This document shows, piece by piece, positions 54,841 through 64,000 of a stretch of DNA of 64,000 bases. The notes under the pieces were generated by a model. The model had not been told where the DNA came from. It worked only from the letters and a program-made list of their open reading frames with translations, and ran no database searches. Both the position numbers and the translations under genes were made by a program. Origin of the DNA: Podocnemis expansa (Eukaryota; Chordata; Testudines; Podocnemididae); NCBI GenBank assembly GCA_007922195.1, contig ML682028.1, positions 17,451,053-17,515,052 of the forward strand, in the 5' to 3' direction. The stretch's first letter is position 1. The number at the start of each line of letters is the position of its first letter.

Positions 54841-57800
54841 CCCTAGTGCTCCAAGGACCCAGATTCTGTGAAATTGTGAGAATGTGGAGGGGGGGAGAGG
54901 GAGGCTGTTTTAATAACTCTTTTAACTACAACAGATAGCATAAAGTGCAGAGTTGGTTTTAAAAAAACATCAAAAATTTTGACAGAAACTAAACTTTTGG
55001 TGATTTTTTTTTTTGGTGTTTGTCTTTAATTTTTCAAATGAAAAAGATTGGGGTATGGTTCATTGGTTGGTGTTTTTTTAGAGTTATCTTCTTCCTTTCT
55101 AGCACTTTTTTCCACTAAGTGGAATTGAAGCAAGGATTGGAGGGAAGGAGGCCAAAAGGGGGGGAAAAAAGATTTGAAAAAAATTGAAACAAAACAAAAA
55201 TTTCAGTGTTTCATTTGGAATTTCTCACTGAAAAAAAAAATCCTGAGAATTTTAAAGGAAATGAGAAATTTTCAGATTTTCCACTTTTTCACAAAAATAA
55301 TTGGTTTTCACCTGCTCTCTCTGTATGCACATTATATATATGACATATGGTTAAGCAATTAACAATACTGAGTATACCATGCTCTATAGAAGGAATAATA
55401 TTAAGAGTACAACTTTGTAAACAAAATCACCTACAAGTAAGAAAGTACACATGCAGATATATTTGAAGGATCTGATCCTTGCATTGTAAAATTCCCGAAC
55501 AAGCATTCTTGTCTTTTTATATCTGCCTGCAAAACCCCATGCACGCTTCTTGCCCTGGAGATATAATTAACTAATCACAATACAAATCATAGGCATACAC
55601 AAGATTGTCTGACTTCAGATTGGATGCTAGCTAAGGAGAAAACGTGATTGAAGAAATATTCTAGCTCATCCATGATCCAAGGTCCATTCAAGTCAATAGT
55701 TTCACAGACAAAAACCAGCCTTGGAGCAAGCCCTCCATTTTGCAAAGCTCCATTTTACTGAGCAAAGCTCACCTAAGATCTCAGTGCACACAATAACCCA
55801 TCAGGGAAGGAGGATGTCACTGAGGACGGGTGATGTCAATACCATGTATGCCTACAATATTGTCAGGTCTATGGCAGTGATTAAATATGAATTTAGCACA
55901 GACTGAGGAGTTTTGCAATGGTTAGGCAGATGGCCAAAGCAAGCGAGATTTCTTTGGAAGGGGGCGTCGGGATCGATATACTTTCTGTGACTTCTGCTTC
56001 TCTAAGGAACTGACCGGACCACACGCTCAAGCAATAGCTCCTAACTGGAGATGTGAAAGCAGAGAGAAGTCTGTAAAGTCTCGTGCTGACCTCAGCAATC
56101 ATGCCCTCCCTCATGTAACCTCTTCAAAGATATGAGAATGTTGCAATTTAGAATCTGGTCTTCTTCCCTCCCCTGCACACGCTAATTCTGCCATCTCTTC
56201 TGCCCCTTTAAAAAAAAAAAAGGAACCCATTAGGTGCAAAAGACAGTACTACAAATTACAAAAGCACATAGTTTAGATATAAATGTCTCTCCAGGCAGCT
56301 TAACATCGTATTCTTGGCAGATTCAAGCGACTCCTACAGCCAGACCTCCCTATGAGCAAAAACAGAATTATCTAAGGATTTTGGAGTCTTCCCCCAAAGG
56401 CACCACACCTGAAGACAAAGAAACTTCAAACCCCCCCCCCCCCAAGCAGAATTGAATTAAGAGTATTCATTCATTGTGCCATGCAGGAACGAATGTGAAT
56501 AAACTACCAGATCCCAAAGAATGTCCTGGACAAAATTTGGGCTTCACTGAAGTCAAGGCAAAACACCCATTGGCTTAAGTGTGAGACAATGATTTCACCT
56601 CAGATGCCTCCCTGGTGCGTTGGCTGTCCTGGCAATCTTTTCTGCCTTGACATAGTATCAAGTACTGCCACCTTCTGGTAAGAAATCTTGAGTTCAAATA
56701 ACCTCTCAGTGCCAACTAAGCTAAGGACGTCTCAGCTCCAACTAAATAAATGGAAAACCAATGATGTTATCACATCTTACCAGGAGGAGTTCTCAGCTAA
56801 GCCTGGTTCCCCAACAGCTCTCCAAAAAGATAATGGGGGTCATCTATAATACCCATAAGAAATCAGGCTTTATGGAGACAGAATCTCCCCTTTTCCTATT
56901 CAAAACTTTAAAAAAAGATGTTTCCTAGCTCTGCACTTCAGCCTTCTCTTTCCTATTCTTCTCAATCGCAGTCTCTGCTCATTATTGCCTCTCTCTTCCC
57001 TTTGCCCCTGTTGGTGTTGGGATCAAAGACAGTCCCTTGTCACCATCTGAATGAAGGTGGTAAGTGCATTTGACAGGTCGAGATGGTGTCCCCCTCCAAA
57101 TGAGGCTGAGGCCAACAGCCCCAAGCTTGCAAATCCAGGCTGTAACCTATCTGAGACTTTGAAGTGTGAACATATTCAACTTTCAGTGGTTCCAGTAAGC
57201 GCTTGGATGAGTGAGGGGAATTCTGCAGTTCTTTGACCATCACAAGTCTGTCCTTGCACAGCTTCCAGCTGAGTGGGAAACCAAGGAGACTTAAAGCCTG
57301 ACCTAAAGAAATCTCCCCACCAAGGGCCTTGTGCAACCCCAAAGGAGCTTCTGAGAAGATTCCACACATTCAGCTGAGCAGCCAGCCTCTGAAGGTTTTC
57401 TCACCACCCAGCACAACTCCCAGCAATCAAGCATCAGCGGGCCCAGCCGGTATTTGCTGTTTGGCTTCAGTCCAGAATAGAGCCCCCATATTGCATCCTT
57501 CTTGCAGAACCATCACAAGCACGGTGACTGTAGCTTTGTGACCTTGAATGACAATGGTCATTACCACCGTTAGCAGAGAGGGGTGGGTTAGATCTTACAC
57601 AGAGATGAACAAGTCATATTTTGCCTAATTGCAAATCCAGTCAAAGCTATCTGATGGAATTTCCAGGGATTAATGCCCGTGAGGGCAGATAAGAAGGGAC
57701 TGCCTTTGTCGGCATCGTGATCTGGTAAGGCATTGGCCTTTATTTCTTAGGTCAGAGCAGCAGCACAGGAAGTCTGGTGAGGGCGTGATGTGGGATGTAT

Positions 57801-58904
57801 ATTGCTCTCCAGAGTAACTCTGAAAGGTAATAAAAAAAAGACAATAAGGAGAAACACAATTAAATCCTGCCGCTTTTATTTTCTCTAGACTGTACAAGAC
57901 TTTTCAGGAAGGCCTCATGTTTGTCTGCAGATTTACTGTACCCCAGGCACATGGCGCAACCAAAGGGGCAGCTGACGTTAATCGGTGAGCCTTATGAATT
58001 GCTCATTAGCACTGCTCTTATTTTCAACCCTCTACAATGAGTTCAAAGCAGTGCCTAAGTTGCTTCAAGCCTGGAACTTCCACTTACGTGTAGGGCTAAC
58101 TCTTGGGAGTTTGATAACCAATCTGACTGGTTTAAAATGGGCCAACATGACTAAAATCATGTTAGCACTGTCATTTCTCTAAACAGGCGATACCACACAT
58201 TGGCAGGAGATGATCTACATGTAACAGGTTAACTATGAGTAGACATTTCACCATGCTGTCAGCTTCCCCAGAGATTCACTTCAACAGGAGCTCTTTATTT
58301 CTCTGAGTCGAAAGGATCCTGCACACAATTTGTCAGCTACTGTGACTCCATCATACCTCAGGGCAGCTGAATATGCGCTGCTGTCCTAATGAGCACAATA
58401 TGACTCTAGCATAGTGGAAAAATCCACGATGATAATGAAACAATACTGGCCCCTCCAGTGGCAAAAGAAGCAAAGGAAATGCCCTCAGAAGCAAAAAGAG
58501 AGAGAAAAACTAGGTGTTCAGAATCCGAATCCAAATTTTGCATGATGAGATTACCTCTGCCTTCACTGTTGTAACATATAGTGGGCCTAGTTTTTAAATC
58601 TAGCCAACATAGTAGGAATCCCACATTTGAATATTCAAACCAGGAACGAAATAGTAAATAAAAGATATAAAAGTCCAATATGATATTAAAATGAAAAAGA
58701 ATGTCTGTCCAAAACAATAAAGTCAACATCTAATGTTTCAGCATTATTGAGACAAGAAGGTCAAATGATTCTTTGGACACTTGTCCAGCAGAGCATTTGT
58801 TGAAACTGATACATTCCCGCAAAACATTTCCATTTCAATGAAATCACATTTTCAAGTGGAAAAAGGCCATTGAAAGTTTTGCTGTAGTCCTGAGAGCCTC
58901 ATGC
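54841..58904. other. Long unique AT-rich stretch
   Basis: About 4 kb without a gene I can support. It holds a run of 13 C at 56431-56443, 12 A at 56210-56221, and a short symmetric-repeat fragment at about 56530-56570 (CACTGAAGTCAAGGC, ACCCATTGGCTTAAG). The 109-codon minus frame at 57040-57369 and the 107-codon minus frame at 58406-58729 are not recognisable. Confidence 0.45.
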
Positions 58905-59155
58905 TTAGGACTAACCTACACTTTAAACTTCTCATGGCTGTGCTAGTGTAGGTGCGGTATGTTGACGGGAGACAGCTCTGCTGCCGACATAATAAAACCA
59001 CCTAAACAAGTGGCATTTGCTACGCTGGTGGGAGAGCATCTCCCACCACCACAGAGATGTCTATACAGCGCCTCTGCCAGCAAACTTATGTCAATCGGGG
59101 GGGGGCATTTTTTTTCACATTGCTGAGTGACAAACATTTTGCTGGCACAGCTCCT
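58905..59155. mobile_element. MITE-like block with TGTAGG/GTCGG motifs, right end lost
   Basis: CTAACCTACACTTTAAACTT, GTGCTAGTGTAGGTG and GCTCTGCTGCCGACATAATA are followed by CCAGCAAACTTATGTCAATC, a G9 run, ATTTTTTTTCACA, then GAGTGACAAACATTTTGCTG, which inverts the preceding AAACTTATGTC part. I recall a turtle element with AAAACTTATGTCGCTCAGGG and an inverted counterpart around GGTGTTTTTTTCACA; this looks like a decayed copy. It breaks off at the GC-rich block that follows. Confidence 0.55.
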
Positions 59156-59560
59156 AGCACAAACAAGGCAGGGCTGTGCTGGGGGGGCAGCACGACTGCC
59201 CTGAGCCCAGTGGTTCCCGCACCACTGTTCCCCCAATGCCACGCCACCTGCTCCCCCTGCCCCACTGTGGCGGGGTGGGAGTGCAGAGCCCAGCCTCTGG
59301 GTCGGCCTGTCCCGCTCCTAAGGCTGAGCAGCTGTCCCAGGGACAGGATGAGAGAGCAGTGCCCAGACTCTGGGGTGCCCCACTCACCCCTGGGAGCGAA
59401 GCAGCCAGCCCAGAGGCAGGGCAGGGGCGCGGAGCCAGCCTTGGGCTGGCCTGCCCGCCCTGCACCCCAGCACAGTGGGGGCCCCAGGGACCCCCGGGGG
59501 CCAATTGCTCCTTCCCCCACCCACTCAGGATGGCCCTGAGACAAGGCCTTAGACAATGGA
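59156..59560. repeat. GC-rich block, probable repeat
   Basis: It is markedly GC-rich against an AT-rich background and moderately rich in CpG. The longest frames of the window lie here (minus 59658-59086, 190 codons; plus 59057-59539, 160 codons), overlapping each other and rich in Pro, Gly, Ala and Ser, with no recognisable domain. Both also run into the adjoining MITE-like block, so I treat them as artefacts of base composition. A CpG-island promoter cannot be excluded. Confidence 0.4.
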
Positions 59561-59769
59561 CAGTTCCAGAAAATGAGGCAAATCAATCTCAAAGAAGCAT
59601 GATAGCCTAGCACCCGCAGTACCGAGTGGTGCATAAAGTGGCCACTTCCATGCTTCATTGAGAATCTAAGTGCATGAATTCAGGTCCAAATTAAGTGGCC
59701 TGAACTGAAAATTCAGCAAATAGTCTCTGAATTCGAGAGATGCGGGGCATCTGCAGCTCCCAGGCTTCA
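59561..59769. other. Short unique interval
   Basis: Nothing recognised. Confidence 0.4.
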
Positions 59770-59805
59770 TAAGAACGGTCAGACTGGGTCAGCCCAATGA
59801 TCCAC
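59770..59805 (-). mobile_element. CR1 LINE, very short tail fragment (probable)
   Basis: AAGAACGGTCAGACTGGGTC, AGCCCAATGATCCA resembles the start of the tail block at 42630 (GGTCAGACCAGTG, TCTAGCCCAATC). It is too short to be sure. Confidence 0.45.
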
Positions 59806-60564
59806 AGTTGTGTGTACTCTGCTCCGCACTTCTCTAGAGCAGGGTGAGATCCTAGCCCTATTGAAGTTATTTATCACTGAGTTCTGCAAAGCCAGAGTTT
59901 TATACAAGGTGCGTAGTCACTCCATACCATTGAGTGTTTAAAACAAATGGGTCTCCGGAGAACGGGATGGCAGAGTTTAGAGGCCTCAAATAAATGCATG
60001 ATTCCAACAGTGATGATAAGACAGATTAACAGATCACTCCCTATCCTGTAACCTTTAAGGTGTGGTCTCATCCTAACGGTTGTGATCTAAATGACAGCAA
60101 AGCCAGGGCACTGTGATAACAATAACTCCAGATGTTTGTCTGTCAGCACATTAAATTAATACAACTTGAAAATGGCATGATCTATCGCATCTCCTGGCAG
60201 AATTGATGACATTAAGTGTAATTTATTGTTTCTATTACATGCTCTTTTGTGTTTCCAAACTGCCTCAGGGAGCAATTTCTCACTGGCAGACAGATGCCTT
60301 GGGAGAGGAAAAAAATGGTCCGGAAAAATGAGAACAGGGAGGTACATGCTACTTTCTCTAGGACTCTCAGTGCAAGATGGCTGTTGACAGGACCTGTGAT
60401 AATAGAAAATCGTCATGAGGGAGCCCAAGGGCTGTGTCTGGACAAGGCAGTAGTGGTAAGACTTTCACCACAGGGTTTATCTACTTTCCTTCTTCATGCT
60501 ACAGGCTTTGCCCTCAGCAACCAGGGTCAAAAGCTCAACAGCTGCAGAGCAGCTGGTGCTTAAG
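59806..60564. other. Unique sequence, nothing recognised
   Basis: A 104-codon plus-strand frame (60249-60563) overlaps a 90-codon minus-strand frame; neither is recognisable. Confidence 0.45.
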
Positions 60565-60700
60565 GAGGCAGTGTTGGCTAGTGGTTAAATGCTTGTGCCT
60601 CTGATTCTGTAGTCCTTGGTGACCTTCGCAAGCTCCTACTGACTTGCATCAGTCTCCTCATCTATAAAATGGTGCTAATGACACTTACAGAAATACAATT
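60565..60700 (+). mobile_element. MIR / CORE-SINE
   Basis: The tRNA-derived head is kept (GGCAGTGTTGGCTAGTGGTT, AAATGCTTGTGCCTCTGA), followed by TTGGTGACCTTCGCAAGCTC, CAGTCTCCTCATCTATAAAA, TGGTGCTAATGACACTTAC. The 3' part is missing. Confidence 0.8.
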
Positions 60701-61554
60701 TATGAACTATTTATCCTAAAGACTGGGAAAGGAGCAAGAAATTATTATTCACAAATACCCAGGAGGCTCTCATTAGCAATGGGCAGAATGGGTTGGAAGG
60801 CAAAATTTCCTCCCCACAGGAATTTCTGATATTTCAAAATCTGTGGCCATCCTGAATCTGAATCTCAAGCTAAAATTTCAGAATTCTTCATGGAGTAAAA
60901 ATTCCAAGAAGAATTTGATTCAAAACTTTGAACTATTTTATTTGGCTGCTATAAAATTGGTTTGTATTGATAATGTCTGAGCAACATAGTGTGAAATAGA
61001 ATATAATTATTCTAAAGTAAAAATCAAACAAAGCTGTACGAAATGTTTGGAGTAAAAGTCAAAATGATTCATTCAGAGACCTTTTCATCCAAAAATTCAT
61101 TGAAATCAACATATAACCACACTTAGATTTCAACAGACCTACGTTTCCCAACAAAAATTTGTTCTGTCAAAAGACTAACTGGCTCTAATGCTGAGGGCCT
61201 TGTGATTAAATAATCACCAGCAAGTGGAATGTTAATGACCATTAGGAACATTAATATTAATAATTTAATAATGTCATTGATAAATAAGAAGAAACTCAAG
61301 GAAGCCCCCAGAGCAATTCATTCCTCCTTGTGAGACCTTCCAAAACACAAGTAAAATACAACCACTTGTCCATATGGCTCTTATTTCTGACACAAGAAAT
61401 AACAACCATATTTTAAAATATTTTTATTATTCAGATATTAAGTGTCATGTACTAGGTAAATCTATATCTAATAAACACATTCTCTGCCCCAATGCTCTGC
61501 CCTATTTTCTAAGGCAAAGTTTCTCAGTCACTGTGCCAGGACAAAAAAGTAAGT
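60701..61554. other. Unique AT-rich sequence, nothing recognised
   Basis: No gene or repeat seen. Confidence 0.5.
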
Positions 61555-61660
61555 TCAGCTGAATACTTAAGCACATGCTTAACTTTAAATAGATGAGTCG
61601 TCTGGTTAACCACTCAGTGGAACTAACTCATGCCCTGAAGTGCTTCAGGGCATCATGGCC
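61555..61660. repeat. Palindromic amniote repeat (CTTAAGCACATGCTTAACTTTAA type)
   Basis: GAATACTTAAGCACATGCTT, AACTTTAAATAGATGAGTCG at the left, with a decayed inverse half. It holds a perfect palindrome at 61630-61653: stem ATGCCCTGAAG, two-base centre TG, stem CTTCAGGGCAT. Confidence 0.6.
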
Positions 61661-61964
61661 TAAGCGTACAAGTGAGGACACCACAAAACAATATGAAGTG
61701 ACATCCCCAAAGGCCGTCCAATGCAGCATCAACAAAAATGCTTCCATTAACTCATTATCGACTTAATACCAATGTATACTAGGATATCATAGATTGCTCT
61801 AGTTCCTAACCAGTTGTGTCAGGTTTTTCTCCACATTCACACAATTTACACCATAAAAATTTGTGCCAATTAGCTATGCATTTCTGTTCACAACCTAGTT
61901 GCAAACCACATTAATCTTACCAAACAGGACAAGCAGACAGGAGCCAAAAGGTTGACGCTAGGGT
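61661..61964. other. Short unique AT-rich stretch
   Basis: Nothing recognised. Confidence 0.45.
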
Positions 61965-62411
61965 GTGGTGAATGGGAGACATATTTACATGCTATTGCTC
62001 CGCAGGTCACAGAAACAGGATGCCGATAACATCCTGCAAACTTCCTCCCTGTACTGGCATGGAAAAAAAAAAATTATGACCCTCCGACACATAATGACCA
62101 GTCAACCATTCACAAATTCACCTTCTGGGAGCCTTGTATTTGAGGGCAGACTGGCAGACGCGTCACTTTTCTCTCATTATAAAGAGGAGCTACTTGAAAG
62201 CAAGGAAAACAGTGCTACAAGACAGAAAACTTCTGCAGCTGCAGCAGGAATGACAATAGAGGTAACTGCTGGGCTAACGCAAGACTTTCACAATCCCCTT
62301 TTTTATTGTTCCAGATGCGTTTTAAATTTTAGAGCCCCAGAAGAAAGGCCTTCTAGCATCTGCTCTCATTATTCACTGTACTATGATAGTGAAGCATTCA
62401 AAGAGACTTAG
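61965..62411 (+). other. Unassigned 148-codon open frame (weak)
   Basis: It opens with GTG (first ATG at 61989) and ends TAG at 62409-62411. It is the longest open frame outside recognisable repeats or GC-rich blocks. It contains an Ala-rich patch (TSAAAAGM) and a cysteine pair (FYCSRC), but no domain I know. CCCCTTTTTTATTGTTCCAG at 62296-62315 is a strong acceptor-like tract on the same strand. It may be chance in repeat-free DNA, or part of a conserved non-coding element or exon. Confidence 0.2.
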
Positions 62412-62429
62412 GGCAGGATTATGCTCTCA

Positions 62430-62540
62430 GTTGCCCCAGTGTAAACCCAGATTCATTTCACAGAAATCAAATTAATTGACTCCACTGAAATCATTGGCAT
62501 TCAGATGGATTTTCACCAGCACAAATGAGAAGCTCTGATT
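62430..62540. repeat. Dispersed amniote repeat (GACTCCACTGAAATCA type)
   Basis: GTGTAAACCCAGATTCATTT, AATTGACTCCACTGAAATCA, TTCACCAGCACAAATGAGA, then CTCTGATTTAC. This is the family with TGACTTCAATGGAGTTAC and ATTTACACCAG words, also seen at 21695-21770. Confidence 0.5.
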
Positions 62541-64000
62541 TACTCTTCTTTAAAAACAAGTGGATTAGATCAGGGTGTTAAGAGGGCTGTGGAGCTTTCC
62601 TAGTAAAACAAGGCAAAAAGAACCTGGCCAGAAGCAGATTTTGGGGGGAATGCCAAGAGTTCAAAATGTTTTCCCTTATTCTGAAGCAGAATGAAAGCCC
62701 CAAATTTTAAATTTCCCATTAGATGAATGTCTTAAATAAATCATTTTGGGTTGCTTGAAATGTTTTGATAAAATTTAAAGATTCCATTCTGATTTTGATG
62801 GTTGATTTTACATTTTATATCGATATGCCAAAAGAATTCAATTTTTATTTTTCATAAAAGATGGATAATATCCATGTTTATTTATAAGCATTATTTTTTA
62901 AAAGTTTCTGTTTAAATTTTCATAATTAAGGAAATATTAAGTGGGGTCAGAAAACAGAAGGTCCAGAGAATTATTTACTCACAATATTTATTTAATGACA
63001 GTATATGCTGAGATTCAAAAAGTTAAAGCTTTATAGTCATTAAAACACAAGCTGTCAACATGGCAAGTCAAAATATGCTGGGCAAATATCCTTAAATCAA
63101 ATTCTAAAGTTCTCAAGCAGTATTTTTCTTACTTTGTCTATCTGAACATTGCAATATTATTGATTGTTTTGTTGGGAGGGGTGTACAGTGAAATTGACAT
63201 TTACTGATATTAATGATAAAACTCTAATCTTACCAACCCTAATAATGTAGTAAAGATTTTTTAAAGGTAACAAAAAGTGATTTCAAAATATCAAAAATAC
63301 TCAAAACATTAAAATATCAAAATACTTTTTTTTAAAAAGTCTCTTTCTACATTAATTCCCACTGAAATCAACATGCTTATGCAAAACATTGCCATTTCAA
63401 TAAATTAGAATTTTCCAATGGCAAAACATTCCACCCAAAAATATCCCACACTAGAAGCGAGGTGTGTTCACTTTGAGGTTTTATTGTTATGTATAATTTA
63501 GTTTATGTTAAATCTAGAATGAACAAGGCACTTTCCAGACACAGAGGATGACAACATGGAATCAAAAAAAAAAAAAATAGTTCCTGTCCGAAAACTCACC
63601 CTGACCCTTTTCATTAATGGCAACAGGCTTTGGTTCAAGGCCTGCATATACATTTTAGTCTTTTCCCTGCTCCTTTCCCCCACCACACCTACCACCTCAT
63701 CCCCACATGTTAGTCTATAAATGTCTTGCTGTGTTTGTAGCGTCAAAAACCGAGTGCATGCAGAATTCTTTACCTGGGCTGTTCTGAGCATGCTCATTTA
63801 TGTGCCAGAAACAGAGACGGGTAACAATTTCTTCAATACACTGGTTTCAGCACTATACCAGGTGGGAGGCAGTGGTAGGGCGGGATCAGGCCCGGGGATG
63901 CTGCAAGGCCGGGATCAGGGTAGGTACAGCCATCCTAATGGATGAGCGGGGCTCAAGATGAATCACCAGTGCGGCTTTGGCTCCCTGCTGCTGAAAATGC
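62541..64000. other. Unique, very AT-rich sequence to the window end
   Basis: No gene seen. A run of 14 A lies at 63564-63577. The 99-codon minus-strand frame at 63498-63797 spans that run and is not recognisable. Confidence 0.5.

Noticed and set aside
59086..59658. 190-codon minus-strand frame as a gene
   Set aside because: It overlaps a 160-codon frame on the other strand in GC-rich DNA, is rich in Gly, Pro, Ala and Ser, and runs into MITE-like sequence. No domain is recognisable.
62276..62315. Tiny intron between GAGGTAACTG and TTGTTCCAG inside the 148-codon frame
   Set aside because: The implied intron is roughly 55 bases, shorter than vertebrate introns normally are, and the frame is open without it.

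Overview
The window looks like non-coding nuclear DNA from a reptile, most likely a turtle and possibly a softshell turtle (Trionychidae). The reasons are CR1 LINE fragments of the turtle type, MIR/CORE-SINE copies, tRNA-derived fold-back SINEs, several hAT-type terminal-inverted-repeat elements, and a 422-bp element built of TTATTTCGAAATAA-like palindromes that I associate from memory with softshell genomes. The taxonomic call is an inference from repeat content; I ran no search. Base composition is AT-rich, apart from short GC-rich blocks that are themselves repeat-like (about 2.9, 42.8, 47.4-47.8 and 59.2-59.5 kb).

I find no convincing protein-coding gene, rRNA, functional tRNA or CRISPR array. 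The longest open frames (190, 160, 156 and 148 codons) lie in a GC-rich repeat block, in a CR1 tail, or in sequence I do not recognise. The only protein-coding signal I can assign is decayed CR1 reverse-transcriptase C-terminus at 43.1-43.4 kb (minus strand, frameshifted) and 29.0 kb (plus strand). Two unassigned open stretches (36.37-36.60 kb, ending in a GTAAGT donor-like site, and 61.97-62.41 kb) are listed as weak candidates only. The window is therefore a gene desert or the inside of a very large intron.

Layout. 0-10 kb: a fold-back element, a TTCRAACT-rich MITE, a hAT MITE with an 8-bp target duplication, a plus-strand CR1 tail, then unique sequence. 10-20 kb: a tRNA-derived SINE, a homeodomain/E-box palindrome at 12.48 kb, a minus-strand CR1 tail, three more fold-back copies and a MIR. 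20-24 kb: mostly unique. 24-30 kb: a possible LTR-like block, two minus-strand CR1 tails, a fold-back element with near-perfect target duplication, and CR1 reverse-transcriptase remnants. 30-35 kb: two hAT-like elements. 36-43.5 kb: an exon-like frame, an LTR-like block, two head-to-tail MIRs, an AP-1 motif cluster, and a CR1 interrupted by a hAT-like insertion. 45-53 kb: fold-back, MIR and tRNA-SINE copies, one SINE being split by the TTCGAA-rich MITE, and a second, longer copy of the 30.8-kb hAT element. 54-64 kb: palindromic amniote repeats, a MITE-like block joined to a GC-rich block, a MIR, and unique AT-rich sequence.

No set of genes works together here. What can be read is a stratigraphy of transposon insertions, in two places (42.78 and 49.18 kb) with an unambiguous order. 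I did not find a new biological system. The most distinctive content is the palindrome-rich non-autonomous element families and a few short symmetric motifs in otherwise unique sequence.
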